Origin: Solicola gregarius
Lineage (GTDB): Bacteria; Actinomycetota; Actinomycetes; Propionibacteriales; Nocardioidaceae
Direction: 5' to 3'
Assembly (NCBI RefSeq): GCF_025790165.1
Contig: NZ_CP094970.1
Span: forward strand, 2,728,001-2,792,000
Length of the DNA: 64,000 nt
The number at the start of each line of letters is the position of its first letter. Within the stretch, counting starts at the first letter, position 1. A program made the position numbers and the translations under genes. Under the pieces are notes generated by a model. It ran no database searches, was not told where the DNA came from, and saw nothing but the letters and a program-made list of their open reading frames with translations. Below are positions 15,214 to 23,057 of this stretch, piece after piece.

Positions 15214-16599
15214 GTGACGACGATTGGACTTACCGCACATCGGCGCGGGGTGCAGCGGCTCGTCGATTCGTACCACGCAATCCCCGCAGATCGTCCCGTT
15301 CGACTGGCGAAGAAGACCTCGAACCTCTTCCGCGCCCGCGAGGGCGTCGAGACCGCCGGCCTCGACGTTTCGGCCCTTGCCGGGGTCGTCTCCATCGACG
15401 TGAACGCGCAGACGGCCGATGTGCAGGGCATGTGCACCTACGAGGATCTCGTCGACGCGACCCTGCCGCACGGGCTCATCCCGTACGTCGTGCCGCAGCT
15501 GCGCACGATCACCCTCGGTGGCGCCGTGACGGGTCTGGGTATCGAGTCGACGTCGTTCCGCAACGGGTTGCCGCACGAGTCGGTGATGGAGATGGACATC
15601 CTGACCGGCGACGGCGAGATCGTGACGGCGACGCCCGATGGCGTCAACGCCGACCTGTTCGAGGCGTTCCCCAACTCGTACGGCAGCCTCGGGTACGCGA
15701 CCAGGCTCCGCATCCGGCTGGAGCGGGTGCCGCGTTTCGTGTCGCTGCGCCATGTCCGCTTCGACGGCGTCGCGCAGGCCGCCGCGGCGATCGAGGAGAT
15801 CGTGCCGGCCGCCGCGTACGACGGACAGCGGGTCGACGGACTCGACGGCGTCGTGTTCTCGCCGACCGAGGTCTACCTCACGCTTGCGACGTTCACCGAT
15901 GAAGTGACAGGCACCAGTGACTACGGCGGCCAGGAGATCTACTACCGGTCGATCCGCACCCGCACGAGCGACACCCTGACGATGTACGACTACCTGTGGC
16001 GTTGGGACACCGACTGGTTCTGGTGCTCACGTGCGTTCGGGGCACAGCACCCCCTCGTACGCCGCGTGTGGCCGCGGCGATACCGGCGCAGCGACGTCTA
16101 CCACAAGCTGGTGGGGCTCGAGAACCGCTTCGGCGTCGCCGCGCGGATCGACCGGGCTCGCGGCCTCCCGGCGCGCGAGCGGGTGATCCAGGACGTCGAG
16201 GTGCCGGCCGGCCGGCTCGCAGACTTCATGTCGTGGTTCGACGAGTCCGTCGGCATGAGCCCCGTCTGGCTGTGCCCGCTGCGGCTGCGACGCAGCGACG
16301 ACGAGCCGGCGCGTACGTGGCCGCTCTACCCGCTGGAGGTATCGGAGCTGTACGTCAACGTCGGCTTCTGGGGCACTGTGCCGATCGCCCCCGGCGCCGG
16401 CGACGGCGACGTGAACCGCGCGATCGAGCGGCGGGTCACCGAGCTCGGCGGTCACAAGTCGCTGTACTCAGACGCGTACTACGACCGCGAGACCTTCGAC
16501 CGTCTCTACGACGGCGAGACCTGGGCAAAGGTGAAGAGTCATTACGACCCGCAGCAACGGCTGACGGGCATGTACGAGAAGGCGGTGAGACGTCGATGA
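15214..16599 (+). CDS. tmsA: FAD-binding oxidoreductase of 10-methyl fatty acid synthesis
   Basis: 461-aa enzyme with an N-terminal FAD-binding 4 (vanillyl-alcohol-oxidase type) domain: VVSIDVNAQTADVQGMCTYEDLV, LPYVVPQLRTITLGGAV-type segment at about residues 90-110, then GLGIESTSFRNGLPHESVM. Together with the adjacent methyltransferase it matches the TmsA/BfaA-TmsB/BfaB pair that makes tuberculostearic (10-methylstearic) acid: the methyltransferase creates a 10-methylene intermediate and this protein reduces it. The stop overlaps the next ATG (ATGA), so the two are coupled. Leaderless GTG start. DHCR24/DprE1-like oxidases are alternatives if the context were ignored. Confidence 0.82.
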   Translation: MTTIGLTAHRRGVQRLVDSYHAIPADRPVRLAKKTSNLFRAREGVETAGLDVSALAGVVSIDVNAQTADVQGMCTYEDLVDATLPHGLIPYVVPQLRTITLGGAVTGLGIESTSFRNGLPHESVMEMDILTGDGEIVTATPDGVNADLFEAFPNSYGSLGYATRLRIRLERVPRFVSLRHVRFDGVAQAAAAIEEIVPAAAYDGQRVDGLDGVVFSPTEVYLTLATFTDEVTGTSDYGGQEIYYRSIRTRTSDTLTMYDYLWRWDTDWFWCSRAFGAQHPLVRRVWPRRYRRSDVYHKLVGLENRFGVAARIDRARGLPARERVIQDVEVPAGRLADFMSWFDESVGMSPVWLCPLRLRRSDDEPARTWPLYPLEVSELYVNVGFWGTVPIAPGAGDGDVNRAIERRVTELGGHKSLYSDAYYDRETFDRLYDGETWAKVKSHYDPQQRLTGMYEKAVRRR

Positions 16600-17885
16600 C
16601 GACAACTAGCGCGCGCATCCGGATCGCGGATGCCATCGGGGAGATACTTCCGCATGGCGTTCCGTTCCGGTTCACTGCGTACGACGGGAGCAGCGCGGGC
16701 CCGCCCGACGCGCGAGTGCACCTGCACCTCGCGAACGAGCGCGGCCTTTCTTTCATGTTGACCGCGCCGGGTGATCTCGGCATGGCACGCGCGTACGTCT
16801 CGGGCGACCTGGAGCTCGAGGGCGTGCATCCGGGTGACCCGTACGAGGCGATGGCGACGGTGATGGACGACCTTCGGCCGAAGCTGCCGTCGCCGAGCGA
16901 CGCGTTCCGGATCCTGCGCGGGCTCGGCCTGTCGCACCTGAAGCCGCCGCCTCCGCCGCCGCAGGAGCACCTCCCGCGCTGGCGCCGCACCCTCGAAGGG
17001 CTGCGGCACAGCAAGAACCGCGATGCCGCGGTGATCCACCACCACTACGACGTTTCGAACGAGTTCTACGAGCACGTGCTCGGCCCGTCGATGACGTACA
17101 CCTGTGCGGCGTTCCCGCACGAGGACGCGACGCTCGAGGAGGCGCAGGCCTACAAGTACGACCTGGTCGCGCGCAAGATCGGCTTGAAGCCGGGCATGAC
17201 GCTGCTCGATGTCGGCTGCGGCTGGGGCGGCATGGCGCGCCACGCTGCGCGTGAGTACGGCGTCAAGGCCATCGGCGTGACGCTGTCGGAGCAGCAGGCG
17301 CAGTGGGCGCAGCGCGCGATCGAGCGCGACGGGCTCGCGGATCTCGCCGAGGTGCGGTTCGGCGACTACCGCGACGTGGCCGAGCGTGACTTCGATGCGA
17401 TCAGCTCCATCGGGCTGACCGAGCACATCGGCGTCCGCAACTACCCCGGCTACTTCCGGTTCCTGTTCGACCGGCTGCGTCCCGGCGGGCGGTTGCTGAA
17501 CCACTGCATCACCCGGCCCGACAACCACTCGCGGGCGAGCGCCGGCGCGTTCATCGACCGGTACGTGTTCCCGGACGGTGAGCTCACCGGGTCGGGCAAG
17601 ATCATCTCGGTCATGCAGGACACCGGCTTCGAGGTGCGCCACGAGGAGAACCTCCGCGAGCACTACGCGCGGACGCTCGCCGGCTGGAACCGCAACCTCG
17701 AGGCCAATTGGGACGCCTGCGTGAAGGAGGCCGGACTCGGTACGTCACGCGTGTGGGGCCTGTACATGGCCGGTTCCCGGCTGGCGTTCGAGCGCAACGA
17801 GATCCAGCTGCATCAGGTCCTCGGCGTACGGCCCGACGCGGCCGGCAACGCGCACTTCCCGCTGCGTCCCGACTGGGAAGGCTGA
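16596..17885 (+). CDS. tmsB: Cyclopropane-synthase-like fatty acyl methyltransferase
   Basis: 429-aa SAM-dependent enzyme of the cyclopropane/mycolic acid cyclase family. An N-terminal region (about 1-135, ending in a PPPPPPQEHLPRW stretch) precedes the catalytic domain: HHHYDVSNEFYEHVLG, SMTYTCAAF, motif I LLDVGCGWGGMARHA (203-217), VTLSEQQAQWAQ, and SIGLTEHIG. It is predicted to methylenate the double bond of membrane phospholipid oleate-type chains, with the partner oxidoreductase completing 10-methyl-branched fatty acid. Product assignment rests on the tmsAB pairing; plain cyclopropane synthesis is the alternative. Confidence 0.85.
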   Translation: MTTTSARIRIADAIGEILPHGVPFRFTAYDGSSAGPPDARVHLHLANERGLSFMLTAPGDLGMARAYVSGDLELEGVHPGDPYEAMATVMDDLRPKLPSPSDAFRILRGLGLSHLKPPPPPPQEHLPRWRRTLEGLRHSKNRDAAVIHHHYDVSNEFYEHVLGPSMTYTCAAFPHEDATLEEAQAYKYDLVARKIGLKPGMTLLDVGCGWGGMARHAAREYGVKAIGVTLSEQQAQWAQRAIERDGLADLAEVRFGDYRDVAERDFDAISSIGLTEHIGVRNYPGYFRFLFDRLRPGGRLLNHCITRPDNHSRASAGAFIDRYVFPDGELTGSGKIISVMQDTGFEVRHEENLREHYARTLAGWNRNLEANWDACVKEAGLGTSRVWGLYMAGSRLAFERNEIQLHQVLGVRPDAAGNAHFPLRPDWEG

Positions 17886-17901
17886 GCCGCGAGCAGTAGC
17901 A

Positions 17902-17944
17902 AAGCGAGACGCCCCTTCCGATTGTCGGACGGGGCGTCTCGCTT
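17902..17944. terminator. Hairpin terminator after tmsB
   Basis: aagcgagacgcccc (17902-17915) pairs perfectly with ggggcgtctcgctt (17931-17944), and the interior contains a further ccga/tcgg stem. It lies between convergent genes and can serve both strands. Confidence 0.75.
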
Positions 17945-17963
17945 CAGCTGGAGCCTTGCGCGC

Positions 17964-18653
17964 TCAGAGGTCCGACTTGAGCGGCCCGACCTCGAGGTGC
18001 AGCGTGTTGCCGGGACCGGACAGCAGCTGGGTGAGCAACGTGTTGCGCAGACCGAACGGCGGCACGTTCACGATGCTGCAGCCGTCGAACTTCGGAATCG
18101 TGAACTTCGTGTCGATGATGATCTTCTTGTCGAGGTTCAGCTTCTTGTTGCTGATCATCTTGATCTTGAACGGCTCGGTGGTGCAGGTGTCCTGCACGAT
18201 GTTGATGCCGTCGAGCACCGGGATCGGCACGTCGAGCGTCGCCTTCGGAATGGCGAAGCGAACGGTCGCGGCAGAGACCATGTGACCCTTGTTCTTGCCC
18301 TTGCTCGGCACCTTGCCGGTGATCGGTGCCACCTGGACCATGTTGACCTTGGCCTTCATCGGAACACCCGGGAGGAAGTCCAGGCCGGGGATCTTGGCGT
18401 CCATGTGCGCCGTGATCGTCGGTACGTCCATGACGCCCTTGCGGATCTTGCCGCTCGGGAGGAACAGGCTGGCCTTCAGACTCGCCCCCCTGGGAAGCGT
18501 GAGCGTGTCACCGCTCTTCGCGACGGTGCTGGAGCCCGCGACCTTGCCCTTGATCTTGATCTCCGACGCGGACGCTGGCCCACCGGCCGCGATCGTCGCC
18601 GTGACCAAGGCTGTTGCGGCGGCCCCGATAGCCACACGCTTGAGAACCGACAT
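17964..18653 (-). CDS. Secreted protein of unknown function
   Basis: 229-aa exported protein. A Sec signal peptide occupies about residues 1-29 (MSVLKRVAIGAAATALVTA, cleavage near ASAS). The mature part is beta-rich, Lys- and Gly/Pro-rich and carries two cysteines in DTCTTEP and FDGCSIV that could form a disulphide. It resembles families of secreted actinobacterial beta-sandwich proteins, but I cannot name one. An inverted repeat (18745-18758) lies about 90 bp upstream. No enzymatic motif is visible. Confidence 0.65.
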   Translation of the reverse strand: MSVLKRVAIGAAATALVTATIAAGGPASASEIKIKGKVAGSSTVAKSGDTLTLPRGASLKASLFLPSGKIRKGVMDVPTITAHMDAKIPGLDFLPGVPMKAKVNMVQVAPITGKVPSKGKNKGHMVSAATVRFAIPKATLDVPIPVLDGINIVQDTCTTEPFKIKMISNKKLNLDKKIIIDTKFTIPKFDGCSIVNVPPFGLRNTLLTQLLSGPGNTLHLEVGPLKSDL

Positions 18654-18744
18654 TGACTACTCCCTAACTCGACACGCGTACGCCCCGAGATAGCGTACGG
18701 CCCATGGCGATCCGGATGTGACCCAGACCATCAGGCCCCGCATC

Positions 18745-18758
18745 TTACTTTCGAGTAA
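18745..18758. promoter_or_regulatory. Inverted repeat upstream of the secreted protein
   Basis: ttact-ttcg-agtaa, followed by cc, forms a 5-bp dyad in a 244-bp intergenic region between two divergent genes. The TTACT/AGTAA pattern is common for TetR-type operators near actinobacterial lipid genes. No regulator gene is adjacent, so this is only a candidate. Confidence 0.3.
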
Positions 18759-18897
18759 CCAGTGGTGCAACCCTACGTTGCGCCCCTTGACCTGGGTCTT
18801 CGTCCCGCACCGTGGTGGGCCTACGTCCACTGACGCGACGTACCGCCGTAGCAGATGATGGCAGAGTCGAAGTCGCCCGAGACCGAGAGGACACACC

Positions 18898-20796
18898 GTG
18901 ACGGCACTGTTGGATGAGCGTGGTGCGGACCACCAGCTCTCTGCGCGGGTCAAGCTGACCGCGCTCGCCGTCGCGTACACGCTGCTCAACATTCCCGTCC
19001 TGCTGATCGCCGTGCTGACCACGGTGAGCGGACTCCTGGTGGCGACCGGCGTCGGCATCCTGCTGCTGTCGATGTTCCTGCCGCTACTGCGTGCGCTCGC
19101 CGACCAGCATCGCCGGATGGCCGAGCTGACCCTCGGCGGGCACATCCAGTCACCGTACGTACCCACCAAGGGCATGCGGGTCTCCACCCGGCTGGGTACG
19201 TGGCTCACCGATCCGGCGACCTGGCGCGACCTGTTGTGGGCGCTCGCCAGCTGCACGATCGGGATCCTGCTCACCTCGCTGGCATTGGCGTTCCTGCTGG
19301 GCGTGGCCTGGTACCTCGTGTTTCCGCTCGTGTTCGCGGTGACGCCCGATGGCATCTTCGACATCAACTACGGGCTGTTCAAGATCGACACCTTCCGCGA
19401 GTCGTTCTTCGAGTGGACCTGGGCGGTCGTGTCGGGGCTGCTCTGGTGGTACGGCACGCCGTACCTGATCCGGCTGCGAGCTCAGCTCGACCGGACCCTG
19501 CTCGCACCGTCGCGAGGCCAACTGGAGCGCCGGGTCGCCCAGGTGGCCGAGTCGCGCGCCGAGACGATCGACCATTCGGCCGCCGAGCTGCGGCGAATCG
19601 AACGCGACCTGCACGACGGCGCACAGGCCAGGCTCGTGGCGCTCGGCATGAACCTCGGGATGGCCGAGGACATCATCCGCAGAGACCCGGAGGCGGCGGC
19701 GAAGCTCCTCGAGGAGGCGCGTCTGACCACCACCTCCGCTCTGGGTGATCTGCGGTCCGTCGTACGCGGCATCCACCCTCCCGTGCTCGCTGACCGCGGA
19801 CTCGACGGGGCGGTACGCGCCCTCGCGCTCGACATGGCGGTGCCGGTCGACGTCGCGATCACGCTCGACGGTCGGGCGCCGGCGCCGGTCGAGTCGGCGG
19901 GGTACTTCGCGGTCGCAGAGATGCTCGCCAACGTCGGTAAGCACGCGGGCGCAACGAGCGCGCGGGTCGATATCCGCCACGCCGACGGTCTTCTGCGCAT
20001 GACGATCACCGACGACGGGCACGGTGGCGCTGACATCGACCGCGGCACTGGATTGTCGGGGGTGCGTCGACGTCTCGCGGCATTTGACGGCACGATGGAG
20101 GTAGTGAGCCCCGCAGGGGGGGCCGACCACCATCACGATGGAGCTGCCGTGCGTGTTGTCATCGCCGAGGACCTCGCCCTCCTGAGGGATGGGCTCACCC
20201 GCCTGCTGGAGGCGAACGAGTTCGAGGTGGTCGCGGCCGTCGACAACGCGCCGTCGCTGGTGAAGGCGCTCGCCGAGACCGATGTCGACGTCGCGGTCGT
20301 CGACGTACGCATGCCGCCGACGTTCACCGACGAGGGACTCCGTGCGGCGATCGAGGCGCGCGGAAAGCGTCCCGGCCTGCCCGTCCTCGTGCTCTCGCAG
20401 TACGTCGAGCAGCTGTACGCCCGCGAGCTGCTCGCGAGCGGTGACGGCGCGGTCGGCTACCTGCTCAAGGACCGCGTCTCCAACATCACGGAGTTCGTGG
20501 AGGCCGTACGCCGGGTCGCCGGCGGTGGCACGGTGCTCGACCCGGAGGTCGTCTCGACCCTCCTCGCGAAGGCCGGCAACGACACCGGCATCGGCAACCT
20601 CACCCAGCGCGAGCGCGAGGTGCTCGAGCTGATGGCCGAAGGTCGTTCCAACGCCGCGATCGCGCGCGAGATGTTCGTGACCGAGAAGGCGATCAGCAAG
20701 CACTCCAACAGCATCTTCACCAAGCTCGACCTCCCGGTCGACGAGGACGACAACCGGCGGGTGCTCGCCGTGCTCGCGTACCTGCAGGGCGGCTGA
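18898..20796 (+). CDS. Sensor histidine kinase fused in frame to a NarL-type response regulator
   Basis: 632-aa continuous frame. Residues 1-200 are a sensor with about five membrane segments (22-66, 112-150, 174-190). The HisKA_3 dimerisation helix has the phospho-acceptor His239 in RRIERDLHDGAQARL, and a HATPase follows (SAGYFAVAEMLANVGKHAGA ... GGTGLSGVRRRL region). At about residue 407 a run of seven G bases (20116-20122) shifts the kinase into the regulator frame; the receiver starts at Val418 (GTG 20149, GGAG 5 nt upstream), with Asp469 as phosphorylation site and a LuxR-type HTH at about 570-632. With six Gs the kinase would stop at 20185, overlapping a separate regulator gene, the usual arrangement. 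True fusion, slippage or a base-call error are all possible. Confidence 0.85.
   Translation: MTALLDERGADHQLSARVKLTALAVAYTLLNIPVLLIAVLTTVSGLLVATGVGILLLSMFLPLLRALADQHRRMAELTLGGHIQSPYVPTKGMRVSTRLGTWLTDPATWRDLLWALASCTIGILLTSLALAFLLGVAWYLVFPLVFAVTPDGIFDINYGLFKIDTFRESFFEWTWAVVSGLLWWYGTPYLIRLRAQLDRTLLAPSRGQLERRVAQVAESRAETIDHSAAELRRIERDLHDGAQARLVALGMNLGMAEDIIRRDPEAAAKLLEEARLTTTSALGDLRSVVRGIHPPVLADRGLDGAVRALALDMAVPVDVAITLDGRAPAPVESAGYFAVAEMLANVGKHAGATSARVDIRHADGLLRMTITDDGHGGADIDRGTGLSGVRRRLAAFDGTMEVVSPAGGADHHHDGAAVRVVIAEDLALLRDGLTRLLEANEFEVVAAVDNAPSLVKALAETDVDVAVVDVRMPPTFTDEGLRAAIEARGKRPGLPVLVLSQYVEQLYARELLASGDGAVGYLLKDRVSNITEFVEAVRRVAGGGTVLDPEVVSTLLAKAGNDTGIGNLTQREREVLELMAEGRSNAAIAREMFVTEKAISKHSNSIFTKLDLPVDEDDNRRVLAVLAYLQGG
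20116..20122 (+). other. G7 homopolymer joining kinase and regulator frames
   Basis: The tract sits in SPAGG of the kinase C-terminus. Removing one G restores the usual kinase ending (PTTITMELPC) and a stop at 20183-20185, leaving an independent response regulator from GTG 20149. The tract therefore decides between one fused and two separate proteins. Confidence 0.7.
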
Positions 20797-20813
20797 GGTC
20801 ACGACCCCTCCCG

Positions 20814-20878
20814 CCGAGATCTGGGACGCAATTGCGACTCTGCGGGCGCGAAAGGCGCAGTTACGTCCCAAATCTCGG
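20814..20878. terminator. Long imperfect hairpin between convergent genes
   Basis: The 23-nt arms 20814-20836 and 20856-20878 pair at 20 positions (ccgagat...gggacg.../cgtccc...atctcgg) around a 19-nt loop. It lies 17 bp after the response-regulator stop and 11 bp from the exonuclease stop, so it probably terminates both. Confidence 0.7.
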
Positions 20879-20889
20879 GGGAGCGGCCC

Positions 20890-21678
20890 CTACCCGAGGT
20901 CGACGATCACCGGGGCGTGGTCGCTGGGGCTCTTGCCCTTGCGCTCCTCACGGTCGATGGACGCGCGGGTGACCCGCTTCGCGAACGACGGGGAGCCGAG
21001 GATGAAGTCGATGCGCATGCCGCGCCGCTTCGGGAAGCTGAGCTGCTTGTAGTCCCAGTACGTGTAGACGCCGGGGCCGGGGGTGTGCGGGCGTACGACG
21101 TCGGTCAGGCCGGCGTCGAGAACGGAGCGGAACGCCGCGCGCTCGTCGGCCGAGACGTGCGTATCGCCGTCGAACGCCGCCATGTCCCAGACGTCGTCGT
21201 CGCATGGCGCGATGTTCCAGTCACCCATCAGCGCGAGCGGCAGGTCGGGCTCGTCGGCGAGCCAGCCCGCGGTCGTCGTACGCAGGTGGTCGAGCCAGTC
21301 GAGCTTGTACCGGTAGTGCGGATCGTCGAGCGCCCGACCGTTCGGCACGTAAAGGCTCCACACCCGTACGCCGCCGCACGTTGCCCCGATCGCGCGGGCC
21401 TCGACCTCCGGCGGCTCGCCCCAGCTCGGTTGACCCGCGAAGCCGACCGTCACGTCGTCGAAGCCGACGCGTGAGCACAACGCCACGCCGTTCCACTGCG
21501 ACCGGCCGTCGTGCACCACGTCGTAGCCGAGGTCGCGGAAGCGATCCGTCGGGAACTGGTCGTCGCGGCACTTCGTCTCCTGCAGCGCGACGATGTCGAC
21601 GTCGGAGCGGGCCAGCCAGTCGGTCACCCGGTCGATGCGGGCGCGGATCGAGTTCACGTTCCAGGTAGCGATGCGCAC
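20890..21678 (-). CDS. xthA: Exodeoxyribonuclease III
   Basis: 262-aa AP endonuclease/3'-exonuclease of base-excision repair. The exonuclease-endonuclease-phosphatase fold is clear: MRIATWNVNSIRARID (metal/DNA-binding Asn), VDIVALQETKCRDDQFP (catalytic Glu), WSLYVPNGRA, the GDWNIAP motif and the terminal KSPSDHAPVIVDL with the catalytic Asp-His pair. Length is typical. It begins 9 bp after mrpG on the same strand and may be the last gene of that operon. Confidence 0.95.
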   Translation of the reverse strand: MRIATWNVNSIRARIDRVTDWLARSDVDIVALQETKCRDDQFPTDRFRDLGYDVVHDGRSQWNGVALCSRVGFDDVTVGFAGQPSWGEPPEVEARAIGATCGGVRVWSLYVPNGRALDDPHYRYKLDWLDHLRTTTAGWLADEPDLPLALMGDWNIAPCDDDVWDMAAFDGDTHVSADERAAFRSVLDAGLTDVVRPHTPGPGVYTYWDYKQLSFPKRRGMRIDFILGSPSFAKRVTRASIDREERKGKSPSDHAPVIVDLG

Positions 21679-21687
21679 CCGGTCACG

Positions 21688-22089
21688 CTAGCGCTCGCCA
21701 CCGACGGGGCCGTCGTCCGGGCGATCGGGCCGCTCCTCCAACCGCGGTGTCAGCTCGTCGACGAGCAGCAGGTCTTTGCGAATGGGTGTCTTGCGAAACG
21801 CCGTACGCCCGAGCATGTGCGCCGAGACCGGCGCGGTGAGCAGCTGGAACATCGCGATCAGCACCAGCATGCCGACGTCGGTCGGGTTGCGCAGGCGCAG
21901 GCCGAGCCCGATGACGATGAGGATGAGCCCGAGCACCTGCGGTTTGGTCGCCGCATGCATGCGGCTCAGCAGGTCGGGAAAGCGCACCAGCCCGATCGCG
22001 GCGACCATCGCAAGGAACGCGCCCAGCAGCAGACACGCGACCGACAAGCCGTCGGCCACGGCAGCCCCGCTCATGGATTCAATGCTCAT
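21688..22089 (-). CDS. mrpG: Mrp antiporter subunit G
   Basis: 133-aa subunit of the multi-subunit Na+/H+ antiporter. Three hydrophobic segments (about 12-35, 44-62 and 66-88) contain the MnhG pattern LGAFLAMVAAIGLVRFPDLL followed by SRMHAATKPQVLGLIL. A charged cytoplasmic tail follows. The ATG overlaps the mrpF stop. Last Mrp gene before xthA. Confidence 0.9.
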   Translation of the reverse strand: MSIESMSGAAVADGLSVACLLLGAFLAMVAAIGLVRFPDLLSRMHAATKPQVLGLILIVIGLGLRLRNPTDVGMLVLIAMFQLLTAPVSAHMLGRTAFRKTPIRKDLLLVDELTPRLEERPDRPDDGPVGGER

Positions 22090-22367
22090 CAGTGGTCCTC
22101 CCGGCTCTCCCGGGCGGCGAACCGCGAGATGCTGACGGAACCCACGAACCCGACCAGCGAGACCACCACCAGGATCGGCAGCGTCGTGGAGTGCTTGTTG
22201 TACGCGGCCTCGATCGCGAGCCCGGCGACGATGGTCGCCGCGAGTACGTCCATCGCGACCGCGCGGTTGAGCATGGTCGGTCCGATCGCCATCCGGACCA
22301 GCGCCAGGACGGCGGCGATCCCGAGCATTGCGGCGCACGCCCATACGAAGAACTCGGTGTCGTTCAT
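22089..22367 (-). CDS. mrpF: Mrp antiporter subunit F
   Basis: 92-aa membrane subunit with three hydrophobic segments. The sequence LALVRMAIGPTMLNRAVAMD and the helix around VLAATIVAGLAIEA are typical of MnhF/MrpF. Its start overlaps the end of mrpE (ATGA), its end overlaps mrpG, so it is translated as part of a tightly coupled operon. Confidence 0.9.
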   Translation of the reverse strand: MNDTEFFVWACAAMLGIAAVLALVRMAIGPTMLNRAVAMDVLAATIVAGLAIEAAYNKHSTTLPILVVVSLVGFVGSVSISRFAARESREDH

Positions 22368-23056
22368 GGCAGCTCCTCCCTCACGGTGCGGTGGTACGCC
22401 TCGAGATCGGCGTCGGTCGCGAGCGCCTCGACGACCCGGCGTTCCTGTGCGAGGACGTCGGCGCGTGCGCGCTCGACGTCGGCCAGGTCGCGTACGCCGA
22501 AGATGTGCACGAACAGCACATTGCGATCCTGCGCCTGTGCCGCGCCCGGGTCTCCGACCGGCTCTACCTCGATCAGCAGACTTCCGGGGACGAGCGACAC
22601 GAGTTCCGCGGTGAGCGTCAAGAACAGGTCCGAGCGTGCCCGCAGCCGTACCTCGATGACGGCGTTCATCGGCTGGTGCCCGAACCACAGCGCCTGCGCG
22701 GCCACCTGAACGCTTGCGACCACCACGTCGTACGCGAACCGCGCGAGCAGCCGGATCAGGGGCAGCGGCCGAAATCGGACGGGTTCGATCAACGGCGGCA
22801 GCGGGAACACCGCGAGCACGACGATCGCAACGAGCAAGCCCGCCACGACGTTCAGCGCATTGAGCTCGCCCCACAGCAGCACCCAGACCGCCGCCAGGGC
22901 AAGCACGATCGGCCACTGTGCGAACGCGCGCCCACCGCTCATCCTTGAACGTTCGCGCTCGTCGAGCCGCTCGTCCCTCGCTCTCTCCTCGCCGCTCATC
23001 TTTGAACGTTCGCGCTCGTCGAGCCGCTCGTCCCTCGCTCTCTCCTCGCCGCTCAT
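22364..23056 (-). CDS. mrpE: Mrp antiporter subunit E with duplicated N-terminus
   Basis: 230 aa from ATG 23056. The MrpE domain runs from about residue 40: WPIVLALAAVWVLLWGELN, LNVVAGLLVAIVVLAVFPLP, and the RSDLFLTLTAELVSLVPGSL core typical of the family. The first 38 residues are two near-identical 19-aa units (GEERARDERLDERERS), encoded by a 57-bp tandem duplication, each starting with its own Met. ATG 23056 overlaps the mrpD stop as ATGA, which favours it as the real start; ATG 22942 would give a normal-length MrpE. Presence of the charged repeats in the protein is therefore uncertain. Confidence 0.88.
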   Translation of the reverse strand: MSGEERARDERLDERERSKMSGEERARDERLDERERSRMSGGRAFAQWPIVLALAAVWVLLWGELNALNVVAGLLVAIVVLAVFPLPPLIEPVRFRPLPLIRLLARFAYDVVVASVQVAAQALWFGHQPMNAVIEVRLRARSDLFLTLTAELVSLVPGSLLIEVEPVGDPGAAQAQDRNVLFVHIFGVRDLADVERARADVLAQERRVVEALATDADLEAYHRTVREELP

Positions 23057-23057
23057 C
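22935..23057. repeat. 57-bp tandem repeat at the mrpE start
   Basis: Two copies (22935-22991 and 22992-23048) differ at a single base, and a third partial copy ends at 23057. Each unit contains an ATG with a purine-rich stretch before it. It encodes the repeated 19-aa N-terminus of MrpE. Confidence 0.9.

Noticed and set aside
19150-20871. 573-codon antisense frame opposite the two-component system
   Set aside because: No domain, biased composition, and opposite a well-supported gene.
22935-23057. CRISPR-like array
   Set aside because: Only two full units with no spacers; it is a coding tandem duplication.
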